From: Curtobacterium sp. SGAir0471
GTDB taxonomy: Bacteria > Actinomycetota > Actinomycetes > Actinomycetales > Microbacteriaceae
Assembly: GCF_005490985.1 (NCBI RefSeq)
Contig: NZ_CP027869.1
Span: 1,674,001-1,738,000, forward strand
Reading direction: 5' to 3'
DNA: 64,000 nucleotides
This document shows, one piece after another, positions 1 to 7,925 of the stretch. Every line of letters begins with the position of its first letter. Within the stretch, counting starts at the first letter, position 1. A program made the position numbers and the translations under genes. Below the pieces are notes generated by a model. It had not been told where the DNA came from, searched no databases, and saw only the letters and a program-made list of their open reading frames with translations.

Positions 1-1668
1 CGTCGGGACGCCCTCGAACTGCACGCGGACCGGCAGCTGCAGCGAGTCGATCGCCTCGCTGAACGCCGACAGCTGGTCCTCGTCGACGAGCAGCGTGCGG
101 GCGACGGGCGCCAGCACGGACTCGATCGCCGTGCGCCAGTGCTCCTCGGCCGGGAGCACGTCGAGCAGCTCGGCGACGAACGGCAGCGCGTCGGGGGAGA
201 TGCCGGCAGCGCGGGCCATCGCGAGTCGTGCCTCGTGCATCGGCAGCGGCATCGCGCCCTGCCGGTGCTCGAGCGACCGACGCTCCTGGCGCAGGGTCCG
301 CTCGCGGTCGAGGAGCGGGTACTCCTCGCGGGTCAGGGCGTCGCGCCGGTCGTCGAGTTCCTCGCGGGCTGCGGCGTACGAGCCGAGGAACCCGTGCGAC
401 GCGGCCTGCGCCTCGGTGAACGCGCGCTCCGACGACAGTGTCAGCCCGAGCGCGGTCGTGCGCTCGTCGAACGTCGCACGGGCCCGGGCGACCGCGTCGC
501 GCTCACGGGTCCGCCGGTCGATCCGGTCCTCGAGCTGGGCGAGGGCGTTCCCGCCCTGGTCGCGGAGGCGTCCCTCGGCCTCGCGGAGCTCGATCTCGAC
601 GGCGGCGTGCCGGGCCTCGGTCGCGGCGACGTCGGCGCGGGCCGCAGTGCGCTCGCGTCCGTTCCGTTCGACCTCGGCGTCGAGCAGCGCGCGCTTCCGC
701 GATGCCGTCCAGTGCGCGAACGGGGAGACCTCGGCGCCGATGGCGATCCCGTCGAGCGCGTCGGCCGCGGCCTTCGCCCGGGCGATCTCGTCGTGCAACT
801 CGACGATGGGGGAGAGGATGCGGACCTTGCGCTCCTCGGTGTCCATCGCCTCGTAGGCCTCGTCGAGCGCGGAGAAGTGCGCGAGGGCGCGGTCTGCGGC
901 CTCGTACGTCCCCGGGGTCTCGAGCACGAGCGACTTGTACAGCGCGTCGACCGTCGGCAGGTGCTGCCCGGCCTGGATCCGCGCGAGCAGGCGCATCGCC
1001 CGGTTCCCGCCGCCGGAGTCGCCGATCCCGAGTCGGGTCTGCAGCGTGTAGGCGAGCTCCTGGTAGGTGTCGCGCACGACGAGCCCCGGCACCCGGCCGG
1101 TCAGCTCGAGGTGGTGGAAGCGCGACGGGACGAACTCCTCGAGCCGGCGCAGGTCGAACGTGTCGTCGACCGTCGCCATGGTCATCTGGATGTCACCGAC
1201 GCCCCGCGCGCGCTTCGGCACGAGGTACGCGCGCAGCACCGTGAAGCGCCGCTCGTCGTCGTTCCGGAAGGTCACCGCGACCGCGCCCCACGTGGTCTGG
1301 TCGTCGCCGCGCAGGTTGACGTCGCGGAGCGCGCCCGTCTCCGGGTCGCGGCGCGTGTCCACCTTGCCGCGCAGGTACGTGAGCAGGTTCCGCTGGTCGG
1401 CGCTTCGCGCACGGCCGGTGGTCGCGTCGTTCGAGGCGCCGTTGAACGGCACGTCGGACGGCATCATGACCGCGAGGTACGCGTCCATCAGGGTGGACTT
1501 GCCGGTGCCGGACGCTCCGGAGATCAGCGTCGCGGTGCCGGACAGCTCGACCTGGCGGTGCCCGTGGAAGCCGCCCCAGTTCACGACCTGCATCGACTCC
1601 GCCCGCCACTGCGCGACGGTGTCGAAGAGCGCCGGCATCCCGCCGGCGTCGATCATGGTGTCGGTCAT
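1..1668 (-). CDS. jetC: Wadjet subunit JetC, SMC/MukB-like ATPase (N-terminal part, runs off the left edge)
   Basis: The first 556 codons of a large SMC-like protein are present; the C-terminus lies outside the window. A Walker A motif GASGTGKST is visible at residues 51-59, preceded by a strand-rich lead-in, and the region after about residue 290 is Arg/Glu/Ala-rich and looks like coiled coil. In Wadjet, JetC forms the MukBEF-like loop-extruding motor with JetA and JetB, and the JetD nuclease cuts small circular plasmids. JetD is expected beyond the left edge. The ATG overlaps the jetB stop in an ATGA (4 bp), so the three genes are translationally coupled. The family call rests on the A-B-C gene order plus the P-loop; Walker B is not in view. 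Confidence 0.85.
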   Translation of the reverse strand, partial: MTDTMIDAGGMPALFDTVAQWRAESMQVVNWGGFHGHRQVELSGTATLISGASGTGKSTLMDAYLAVMMPSDVPFNGASNDATTGRARSADQRNLLTYLRGKVDTRRDPETGALRDVNLRGDDQTTWGAVAVTFRNDDERRFTVLRAYLVPKRARGVGDIQMTMATVDDTFDLRRLEEFVPSRFHHLELTGRVPGLVVRDTYQELAYTLQTRLGIGDSGGGNRAMRLLARIQAGQHLPTVDALYKSLVLETPGTYEAADRALAHFSALDEAYEAMDTEERKVRILSPIVELHDEIARAKAAADALDGIAIGAEVSPFAHWTASRKRALLDAEVERNGRERTAARADVAATEARHAAVEIELREAEGRLRDQGGNALAQLEDRIDRRTRERDAVARARATFDERTTALGLTLSSERAFTEAQAASHGFLGSYAAAREELDDRRDALTREEYPLLDRERTLRQERRSLEHRQGAMPLPMHEARLAMARAAGISPDALPFVAELLDVLPAEEHWRTAIESVLAPVARTLLVDEDQLSAFSEAIDSLQLPVRVQFEGVPT

Positions 1669-2501
1669 GCGTCCGCCTCGCCTTCGTCGTCGGTGTCGGT
1701 GGGCTCGGCCGGGAGGCCCGGTGCGGCCCCGGCGAGCACCGCGCCGTCCAAGGTGGTCGCCGTCATGGCGTCGGCCGCGTCCGGCCCGCCGGTCACGCCG
1801 GCCGCGTCGTCGTCACCGGTCGAGCCACCGGCGGCAGAGCGCAGCCAGCGGTCGAGCTCGCGGAGCTGCTCGAGGGGGAGCAGGACCTCGACGACGCTCG
1901 CGACGCGGAAGCGGTCCGGGTCGGTCGTGCGGATGAGGATGCGCGCGGTCACGAGTCGCTCGACGGCCTTCGCGACGCGGGACTCGTCGCGGGTGCGGTC
2001 TGTCGTCGCCGGGAGGAACCCGGACACGTGCCCGAGGATCTCGGACCGGTCCACCACGACCTGGTCGAGGCCCGGTCGGGTGTCCGCCCGCAGGCGCATG
2101 CGCAGGTAGACGAGGACGATCGTCTCCTCGCGCGTGTACGGCACGTCGCGGAGCAGCGTCGGGAAGGTCCGGCGCTGGCTCTCCGAGCGGGCCTGGCGCT
2201 TCCAGGCGACCTCGCGGTCGCGGTCGACGTGCAGTTCGAGGAACAGGTCGTTCAACCGGGACCGGAGCTGGTGCTCGCCGTCGGTGATCGCGCGCCACTC
2301 GTCCGCGTGCGTCCGCGCGCTCACGTAGGTGTGGCGGAGCAGCGCGACCAGGGCACGGCGCTGCGGCTCGTCGAGGCGGCCCTCGTCGCCCTCGAAGAGG
2401 GCGAAGCTCGAGTCGTCGCGGTCGTCGAGCCGGTCCTGCTCGAACGGGTCGGTGCCCTCGGGGTCCGTCTCGTCGACGGGAGCCGTCGTGGTGTCGCTCA
2501 C
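1665..2501 (-). CDS. jetB: Wadjet subunit JetB (DUF4194 family)
   Basis: This 278-residue protein matches DUF4194 in its context and pattern: an acidic, low-complexity N-terminus of about 45 residues, then a helical/winged-helix core (about residues 45-220) ending in a hydrophobic VASVVEVLLPLEQLREL stretch, then a low-complexity acidic tail. JetB is a MukE-like adaptor that links the JetA kleisin to the JetC ATPase. It overlaps both neighbours by 4 bp (ATGA), the usual jetA-jetB-jetC arrangement. At 278 aa it is longer than many JetB proteins because of the disordered ends. Confidence 0.85.
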   Translation of the reverse strand: MSDTTTAPVDETDPEGTDPFEQDRLDDRDDSSFALFEGDEGRLDEPQRRALVALLRHTYVSARTHADEWRAITDGEHQLRSRLNDLFLELHVDRDREVAWKRQARSESQRRTFPTLLRDVPYTREETIVLVYLRMRLRADTRPGLDQVVVDRSEILGHVSGFLPATTDRTRDESRVAKAVERLVTARILIRTTDPDRFRVASVVEVLLPLEQLRELDRWLRSAAGGSTGDDDAAGVTGGPDAADAMTATTLDGAVLAGAAPGLPAEPTDTDDEGEADA

Positions 2502-4012
2502 CGTGCCTCCAGGCCGTTGTCGTCGTCGTGCTGGTCGTCCGCCCGCGTGCCGGTCAGGGACGCCACGGGCATGTGGAAGGTGACCGTCTCGCCGTCGGGC
2601 CGCACCGTGCGGTGCGGGACCACGTGCGTGGCGGTCTCGAAGTCGTCGTTGCCGGTGAGCAGGTGCGCGAGGCCGAAGAGCTCGACCGGGCGGCGCTGCT
2701 CCGGTGGCAGGGCGTGGAAGGCCGAGACGCTGTCCGGAGCGCTGCGGAGCACGGCGCGGAGCTCGGCGAGCAGCGGGCCGCCGTGGCGCCGGAGCGACGC
2801 GACGTCGAGCTCCTCGAAGACGTCGTCGTCGGGTTCCTCGATGGGCGGCGGCACGGCCTCGTTGTCGGGGTCGTAGAAGCGCTCGCGCAGGGTGCCGACC
2901 TCGGCGGTCGCGGGGAGCAGCCCGAGCGGGACGCGGTCGCGGGCGGTCCCCTCGTCGATCCAGGCGGCGAGCCCGCGGTTGACCGAGCGGAGCACGGCGT
3001 CGAGCTCACGGTCGCGGACGACGTCGTGCGCGACGATCTGGTCGCGCAGGGTCGCGGTGAGCTGGCGTCGCTGGGCCAGCACGTCCTCGATGCCCTGGCG
3101 CAGGATGCTCACGGTGTTGCGGAAGGCCCGGCGCTCGCCCGCCCCGAGGGACTGGGCGAACGGGTGCGCGAGGATCGTGGCGATGTCGTCGCGGAGCCGG
3201 AGCAGCAGGGCGTCGTCGCGCAGCAGCTCGAAGGCGCCCTCGAAGGCACGGCCTTCCGGCGTCGCCTGCATGAGGTCGTCCGTCCGGGCCAGGTAGTCGT
3301 CGAGGATCTCGCCGATCGGGCGGACCTCCTGCCGGAAGTCCTCGACGATCGAGCGGTGCATCGTGGCGACCGCCTCCTCGACGCGCTTGAAGTCGCTGGG
3401 GAGCTGCCGGATCAGGTCGGCGACGTTCGTGTAGCCGTCGTGCATGCGGGCGTCGTCGACCTCGGTGACCTCGCCGCGGGCGACGCGCTCGCGTTCTGCC
3501 TGCAGCTCCGCGATCTGGGCGTCGATGCGGCGGACCTGCACGTCCGGGTCCGGCTCGGCGCTGGCCGCCCAGCGGTGCACGGCGTCGACGATCATCGCCA
3601 GGCGGCTCTCGCTGATGAGCGCGCGGTCGGCGCTCAGGGCGTCGACGAGGTTGAGGGCCTCGAGGGCGTGGCTCGTCAGGGAGTACTGCTCGTCGCCGTC
3701 GGGGGAGTTCGAGCGGACCAGCCACTGCGCCGCCACCCAGTCGCGGCAGAGGGCGCGGCCGTTCGGTCGGGCGTCGGACTCGCTCTCGGCGTGCTCGCTC
3801 GCGGGGACGCGGGCGCCGGTGGACTGCAGACGTGCGACGTGCTCCTCGACCTGCAGGTGCATGCGGTCGGCCGGGACGTACTGCACGTCCCGGTCGAACA
3901 CCGTGCGGAACACCGCGATGACGGCGGCGCTCGTCGGGCGGGACATCAGCCGGAGGGTCGGGCGGTCGAGCACCGCGCGCACGCGGGAGAACTCGAGGTC
4001 GACGTCGGTCAT
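2498..4012 (-). CDS. jetA: Wadjet subunit JetA (DUF3375 family)
   Basis: This 504-residue DUF3375 protein is the kleisin-like (MukF-like) subunit of Wadjet. The N-terminal region reads as winged helix (FSRVRAVLDRPTLRLM near the start), the middle is helical and coiled-coil-prone (about residues 170-360), and the C-terminal part is a further winged-helix region. The start chosen is ATG at 4012. An in-frame ATG at 4072 would add 20 residues but lies inside the terminator of the neighbouring tRNA gene. An AAGGA sequence sits 3 nt before the chosen ATG, and the same CAAGGACCC sequence is repeated 13 nt upstream, so the exact ribosome site is slightly unclear. First gene of the operon. Confidence 0.87.
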   Translation of the reverse strand: MTDVDLEFSRVRAVLDRPTLRLMSRPTSAAVIAVFRTVFDRDVQYVPADRMHLQVEEHVARLQSTGARVPASEHAESESDARPNGRALCRDWVAAQWLVRSNSPDGDEQYSLTSHALEALNLVDALSADRALISESRLAMIVDAVHRWAASAEPDPDVQVRRIDAQIAELQAERERVARGEVTEVDDARMHDGYTNVADLIRQLPSDFKRVEEAVATMHRSIVEDFRQEVRPIGEILDDYLARTDDLMQATPEGRAFEGAFELLRDDALLLRLRDDIATILAHPFAQSLGAGERRAFRNTVSILRQGIEDVLAQRRQLTATLRDQIVAHDVVRDRELDAVLRSVNRGLAAWIDEGTARDRVPLGLLPATAEVGTLRERFYDPDNEAVPPPIEEPDDDVFEELDVASLRRHGGPLLAELRAVLRSAPDSVSAFHALPPEQRRPVELFGLAHLLTGNDDFETATHVVPHRTVRPDGETVTFHMPVASLTGTRADDQHDDDNGLEAR

Positions 4013-4070
4013 GGGTCCTTGCTCTGGGTCCTTGCTCTGTGACCTCTGCGGGTCCTCTGTCGGGAACGAC

Positions 4071-4101
4071 AAGAGCCCGACGCTGTTGCGCCGGGCTCTT
4101 G
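4071..4101 (-). terminator. Stem-loop terminator after tRNA-Val(CAC)
   Basis: CAAGAGCCCGGCG pairs with CGTCGGGCTCTTG around a short loop, with one G-T-type mismatch. It lies directly downstream of the minus-strand tRNA-Val and before the jetA start at 4012. It separates tRNA and jet transcription and argues against the longer jetA start. Confidence 0.7.
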
Positions 4102-4108
4102 TGGGTTG

Positions 4109-4181
4109 TGGGCGATACCAGACTCGAACTGATGACCTCTTCGGTGTGAACGAAGCGCGCTACCAACTGCGCCAATCGCCC
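4109..4181 (-). tRNA. tRNA-Val (CAC)
   Basis: A 73-nt cloverleaf without an encoded CCA. The acceptor stem GGGCGAT pairs with ATCGCCC, with discriminator A. The anticodon stem CTTCG/CGAAG encloses the loop TTCACAC, giving anticodon CAC. The T loop contains GTTCGAGTC. Confidence 0.95.
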
Positions 4182-4534
4182 CCTGCACTTGCGTGCCAGT
4201 CGATAGTAGCGGACGTTCGGGCTCGCACCGAACACGGCGCGACACCCGGGTGTGGCGGAGCGTTCTGGTGGGCCTCGGACCTGGTCGAAGCGAGCGTCCC
4301 TGGTGGAACCGGGCACACCTGGTGCTCCTGATCGACCAGGTACGCCCGGAAGAGTCAGGCATCGCGCCTGTCATGGGAAGGAACGGGCACCCTCGGAGCA
4401 CCTCGATCCGCATGAACGCGGGGGACACGCCCGGTGAACGAGGAGGATTTTGGCGGATGTCGCCCGGTTCGTATAGAGTTCTTCTCGTCGCCGCGACAGC
4501 GGAGAGACAGAAGCGGCCCTCGGGTCGCCGAAAT
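4182..4534. other. Intergenic stretch between divergent tRNA genes, no gene seen
   Basis: About 350 bp holding the back-to-back promoters of tRNA-Val(CAC) and tRNA-Gly. The open frames here have no family resemblance and no ribosome site. I see nothing else in it. Confidence 0.5.
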
Positions 4535-4606
4535 GCGGATGTGGCGCAGCGGTAGCGCATCACCTTGCCAAGGTGAGGGTCGCGAGTTCGAATCTCGTCA
4601 TCCGCT
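4535..4606 (+). tRNA. tRNA-Gly (GCC), copy 1
   Basis: A 72-nt cloverleaf: acceptor GCGGATG/CATCCGC, anticodon stem TCACC/GGTGA, loop TTGCCAA giving anticodon GCC. CCA is not encoded. An identical 72-nt copy is found at 52119-52190. Confidence 0.95.
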
Positions 4607-4688
4607 CGAGTGTGGGAGTCCCCGGACGACCACGACTCACCAGAGGGTATCCCACCGTTCGGGTACTCACGGAGACGTGAACCTCGAT

Positions 4689-4759
4689 GGTGGGGTGGCC
4701 GAGAGGCTAGGCAGCGGCCTGCAAAGCCGTCCACGCGGGTTCGAATCCCGTCCCCACCT
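4689..4759 (+). tRNA. tRNA-Cys (GCA)
   Basis: A 71-nt cloverleaf: acceptor GGTGGGG/CCCCACC, anticodon loop CTGCAAA giving anticodon GCA. CCA is not encoded. Part of the plus-strand Gly-Cys-Val tRNA row. Confidence 0.95.
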
Positions 4760-4807
4760 CCAGCAACACCCTCCAAGATCCTGCACGACCCTGGTCAGCA
4801 GATCTCT

Positions 4808-4879
4808 GGGCGATTGGCGCAGCGGTAGCGCGCTTCCCTGACACGGAAGAGGTCACTGGTTCGATCCCAGTATCGCCCA
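4808..4879 (+). tRNA. tRNA-Val (GAC), integration target
   Basis: A 72-nt cloverleaf: acceptor GGGCGAT/ATCGCCC, anticodon stem CTTCC/GGAAG, loop CTGACAC giving anticodon GAC. From position 4834 onward its sequence is repeated exactly at 43961-44008, so its 3' part serves as the left attachment site of the 39-kb island. The integrated element restores a complete tRNA. Confidence 0.95.
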
Positions 4880-4881
4880 CA
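4834..4881 (+). repeat. attL: 48-bp direct repeat within the tRNA-Val(GAC) 3' part
   Basis: It begins TTCCCTGACACGG in the anticodon arm, runs to the end of the acceptor stem and two bases beyond (ends CGCCCACA), and is identical over 48 bp to 43961-44008. Base-by-base comparison shows the match breaks on both sides (C versus T before, A versus G after). An integrase gene lies 600 bp inward, which is the standard layout for a tRNA-targeting element. Confidence 0.9.
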
Positions 4882-4886
4882 AGGCG

Positions 4887-4912
4887 AAAACCCCCGGGAA
4901 TCCGGGGGTTTT
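4887..4912 (+). terminator. Terminator behind restored tRNA-Val(GAC), carried by the island
   Basis: AAAACCCCCGG pairs with CCGGGGGTTTT around GAAT, followed by a T-rich tail to 4920. It lies just inside attL, so the element brings its own terminator for the tRNA it occupies. The presumed original terminator is stranded at 44012-44042. Confidence 0.85.
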
Positions 4913-4953
4913 CGTGTTTTCCAGGCGTTGCCCGAGGCTCGAATCAGGTGCCG

Positions 4954-4971
4954 TGGCACGGTTCTGGCACG
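4954..4971 (+). other. Candidate integrase arm-type sites, left end
   Basis: Two direct TGGCACG heptamers, 11 bp apart, lie 73 bp inside attL. The same heptamer pair in the same orientation occurs 116 bp inside attR at 43827-43845. Matching heptamer pairs flanking the core on both sides are what arm-binding sites of a tyrosine integrase would look like. Binding itself is inferred. Confidence 0.5.
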
Positions 4972-5475
4972 ATCCGCGGAAGCTTCCACCGCCCTTCGTC
5001 TCGCCCGATGCCGAGTAGGCGACGCTTCAGGAGATCGGCTCGATCTATGCGTTCTCATCGCACCATGTGATCGATGAGCGACAGCATGCGCGTGGCCGTG
5101 GTGCGGGCGACGTCGCAGAGCGCCCGGTCGGACCAGGTTCTGGTGCGCCCAGCCGACGCACGGCGGGTACTGCCTGGCTCGACGCAAGGGACGACGTCGG
5201 GCACCGGTCCGGTGCGGCAGCACAAGGCGTCCCCGACTTGGTGCGCGGGCCCTTCGGGGAGTGCTCGCGACGTCTCCTTTCAGTCGGGATGATCCGGGAA
5301 GTTGAACCCGACGCATGAGTCCTTCCCGCGCGCGCGTCGCTCAGTACCGATGTTCCGCGGGCGGTGCGCAGCCGTGCTGTCAGTTACTGGAAGCACGCAC
5401 GAAAGCCGAATGCCGGCCTGTCGACGAATCGAACAGGCCGGCACTCGGCGCGAAGGATGAAGGGGGAGAGGGTGG
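4972..5475. other. Left end of the island, no gene seen
   Basis: About 500 bp between the arm-like repeats and the integrase stop. No open frame has a credible start or family resemblance; the antisense frame over the tRNA is the familiar spurious one. Confidence 0.5.
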
Positions 5476-6618
5476 TCAGAGCCGGTCCGCGATGCCCGCT
5501 CCAGAGGCGAGGTCGCCGAGCTTGGCGACCAGCGGGTCGAAGTCGGCCGGGAAGAGGCCGGTGTAGACATCGAGCGTGATGCTCGGTTTTGCGTGACCGA
5601 GCATGCCCTGCACGAGGGGCACGGTGGCGCCCGCCGAAACCCCGAGGCTCGCGGCGGTGTGCCGCAGGTCGTGCGGGGTGAGCTTCGGGAAGTGCTGCAG
5701 GACGGTTCCCCGCGCGAAGTCGCTCGCCGGCCAGCTCGCGATCGCACGCCGAACGGCCGGGGCGAATACTCGACGCCGCCAGGTCGAGAGCCTGAGCATG
5801 CCGCCCTCCGGCGCGGTGAAGACGAGGTCGTGCGCCTCACGCCCTGCCGAGCGTCGTCGGAGCGGCTCCATGACCTGCGGCACTCCCGGAACCTGTCGCG
5901 CCTTACCGTTCTTCGGCGGACCGAGCACGAGCTCGCCCCTGACCTCGGTCGCCGACCTCCGGACGTGCACGACGTTGTTCGCGAAGTCGAGGTCGGCGAA
6001 CGTGAGCGCAGCGGCCTCGCCGAAGCGGAGCCCAGAGAACGCCAGGAAGGCGATGAGCATCCGGTCGCGCTCCTGCGCTTCGTCGAGGAGGTGCGCGACC
6101 TGCGGGGCGCTGAGGTAGCCGTGCTCGCGCGTCACCACCGTGGGCAGCTTGACTCCTCGCGCCGGGTTCCCCGTCAGCAGGCCCTGCTCGACACACTCCT
6201 CGAGGACGCCCCCGAGGATCTGGTGCGCCTTCTGGATGGTCTGCGCTCCGGCGCCGGCGGCGTGGATGGACTCCACCCAGGCCCGCACCGACTTCTTCGT
6301 GAGTGTCTCGAGGGATGTCTCGCTCCAGTACGGCGTGATCCACTTGCTCGCAACGGCCGCGCGGTTAGCGACCGTGGTCGCGGCGAGCGTCGCGCGCCGC
6401 GCGAGGAACTCGTCGATGAACGGGCCGAGCTTCTGCGACAGGTCGGACTGGGTCCGATAGGTCGGCTTACTCATCGCGACGACGTTCGCCGCGGACCAGG
6501 CGTTCGCGTCGCGCTTGGTCCGGAACCCACGCTTTCGTGTCGTTCCGCCGTCCGGCTTCGTGTACCCGACCTCGAACCGCTTGCCCTTTGCCGTCTCGTA
6601 CTCTCGGATCGTGGCCAT
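5476..6618 (-). CDS. int: Tyrosine-recombinase integrase of the island
   Basis: A 380-residue phage-type integrase. An N-terminal arm-binding domain occupies about residues 5-50 (KGKRFEVGYTKPDG). The SAM-like core-binding domain spans about 65-155, and the catalytic domain about 165-360. Catalytic residues can be read: Arg198 (SGLRFGEA), Lys near 239, His316 and Arg319 (HDLRHTAAS), His342 (MLGHAKPS) and Tyr352 (LDVYTG). It recombines attP with the 3' part of tRNA-Val(GAC). Its ATG overlaps the upstream xis-like stop by one base (TGATG), so the two are co-translated. It reads towards attL. Confidence 0.95.
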   Translation of the reverse strand: MATIREYETAKGKRFEVGYTKPDGGTTRKRGFRTKRDANAWSAANVVAMSKPTYRTQSDLSQKLGPFIDEFLARRATLAATTVANRAAVASKWITPYWSETSLETLTKKSVRAWVESIHAAGAGAQTIQKAHQILGGVLEECVEQGLLTGNPARGVKLPTVVTREHGYLSAPQVAHLLDEAQERDRMLIAFLAFSGLRFGEAAALTFADLDFANNVVHVRRSATEVRGELVLGPPKNGKARQVPGVPQVMEPLRRRSAGREAHDLVFTAPEGGMLRLSTWRRRVFAPAVRRAIASWPASDFARGTVLQHFPKLTPHDLRHTAASLGVSAGATVPLVQGMLGHAKPSITLDVYTGLFPADFDPLVAKLGDLASGAGIADRL

Positions 6619-6869
6619 CAGGCAGCCACTCCGTTGTGCGAGACGCGCGTGTGCTCGACGTAGTCGAGCAGGTCACTGAGGCGATAGGCCACGGAGCGGC
6701 CGACCTTGATGTACGCGGGACCGCGGCGGAGGTAGCGCCACTGGGCGAGCGTCCCGACGGACGTGAGGAGGAACGATGCGGCTTCAGCCGGCTTGAGGAG
6801 AGCTGCATACCTAGGGGTCAGCTCGGTAGTCTCCGCTTCCGCGGTCAGGCGGTTCAAGGAGGTGGGCAT
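6618..6869 (-). CDS. Small excisionase-like HTH protein
   Basis: An 83-residue protein beginning MPTSLNRLTAEAE and containing one helix-turn-helix of the excisionase/MerR-like class (about residues 25-75: LLKPAEAASFLLTSVGTLAQWR, then GPAYIKVGRSVAYRLSDLLDY). Such proteins bend attachment DNA and steer integrases toward excision, or regulate element genes. Position directly upstream of int and the TGATG coupling support the excisionase role, which is an inference. The start at 6869 is preferred over a longer upstream frame because an AAGGAGG-type site (GGTTCAAGGAGG on the plus strand is not usable here) is absent upstream and homology-like sequence begins here. Confidence 0.7.
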   Translation of the reverse strand: MPTSLNRLTAEAETTELTPRYAALLKPAEAASFLLTSVGTLAQWRYLRRGPAYIKVGRSVAYRLSDLLDYVEHTRVSHNGVAA

Positions 6870-7925
6870 GGGTTCGCTTTCAGTGCTGGACGTAACGGGC
6901 TCGGCGAGCCCGTTATCTCCCAGAGTGGGTGACCAACCGTCTATGCGCGAACGCCTCATCAGCTGTGATGAAAGAGCGTAATCCCAGGTCAGGTCGGCGA
7001 GTCGGCGTCCGCGGACGAGACGAAGGCGGTTGTATCGGAAGGGCTCCGGCGCAGGTTGTGGCTTCAGGCGAGGCTCGCCGCGGTGCCCTCGTTGCGCGAT
7101 CTGTTCTCGGAACGGGCCGGGTACGACCATGCGTTGAAGTTCCGGAACGCACGTCGTAGCCGCTGCCCCGATGACCGTTGGTGATGCCGTTTCTGGTAGC
7201 AGGACTGTCTGCGGGAGACCGGCGGCGCACGGACTTTCTTCGTGATCACCAAGGATGGGATGCCAGCGACCGTGACAGGGAGTGCTGTCGTAGTCCGGTT
7301 CGCGCAGTGCAGTGACCAGTCCGCATTTCGCTCCCTCTTTGAGAGCTGCAGCGGACGGCCTATCTGCGGCGAGGCGCGGCTCCGGCTACCCGCGGTCAAC
7401 TTCGAGCAGCGAGGGGGCTAACGGATGATGTCCGGGTGCCCGCCCCGGCGTCGACTGAGCAGCGGAGCGCCTTGCATGCCCGCTTCGAAAACCCGCGCGT
7501 CGAGACGTCATCGCCTCCTCGGGCGCTGCAACCCGACCCGCATCCGCAGACTTCGGCGGATTCGATGTGGATCCAGACGAGTTCGCATTGCCTGCGGACA
7601 CCAGCGCAATCACTCGACAGCGCCTCCGACTGCTCGTGGACCGCCATGGCCGATCAAGGCCGAGACTCTTTGCACCGCCACCGTGGCGCGGCTGAATGGC
7701 GACCGGCTACTGAGGCGCCGGTCTCGACTCTTCTTCCACGAGTCAGAGTGCGGTCCGCGAGTCTTCCGCGTACGCCTTCGATCACCCCCAGGCGGCGAAG
7801 TGGCTGACGTGCTCGCCGCGTCCTCGGCCACTCTGACTCGGGTTGTCCGTGGCAGACCTTATTCTCGGACCGGACGAGAAAATCCGCATCACCATCGGTG
7901 CACGCACGAGACGAACGGGGACCCC
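6870..7925. other. About 1 kb without a supported gene
   Basis: Base composition is lower and codon periodicity is poor. Several overlapping frames exist on both strands (for example 7386-7647 minus), but none has a ribosome site or recognisable domain. It separates the recombination module from the OLD nuclease and probably carries the promoter of the latter near its right end. Confidence 0.5.

Noticed and set aside
139..2876. Long plus-strand frames opposite jetC, jetB and jetA
   Set aside because: Low-complexity, Arg- and Val-rich products antisense to a recognisable operon.
7425..7925. N-terminal extension of the OLD nuclease by 167 residues
   Set aside because: The extension is Arg/Pro-rich with no ribosome site; the family start MLLKTLYVRFYKSF lies at 7926.
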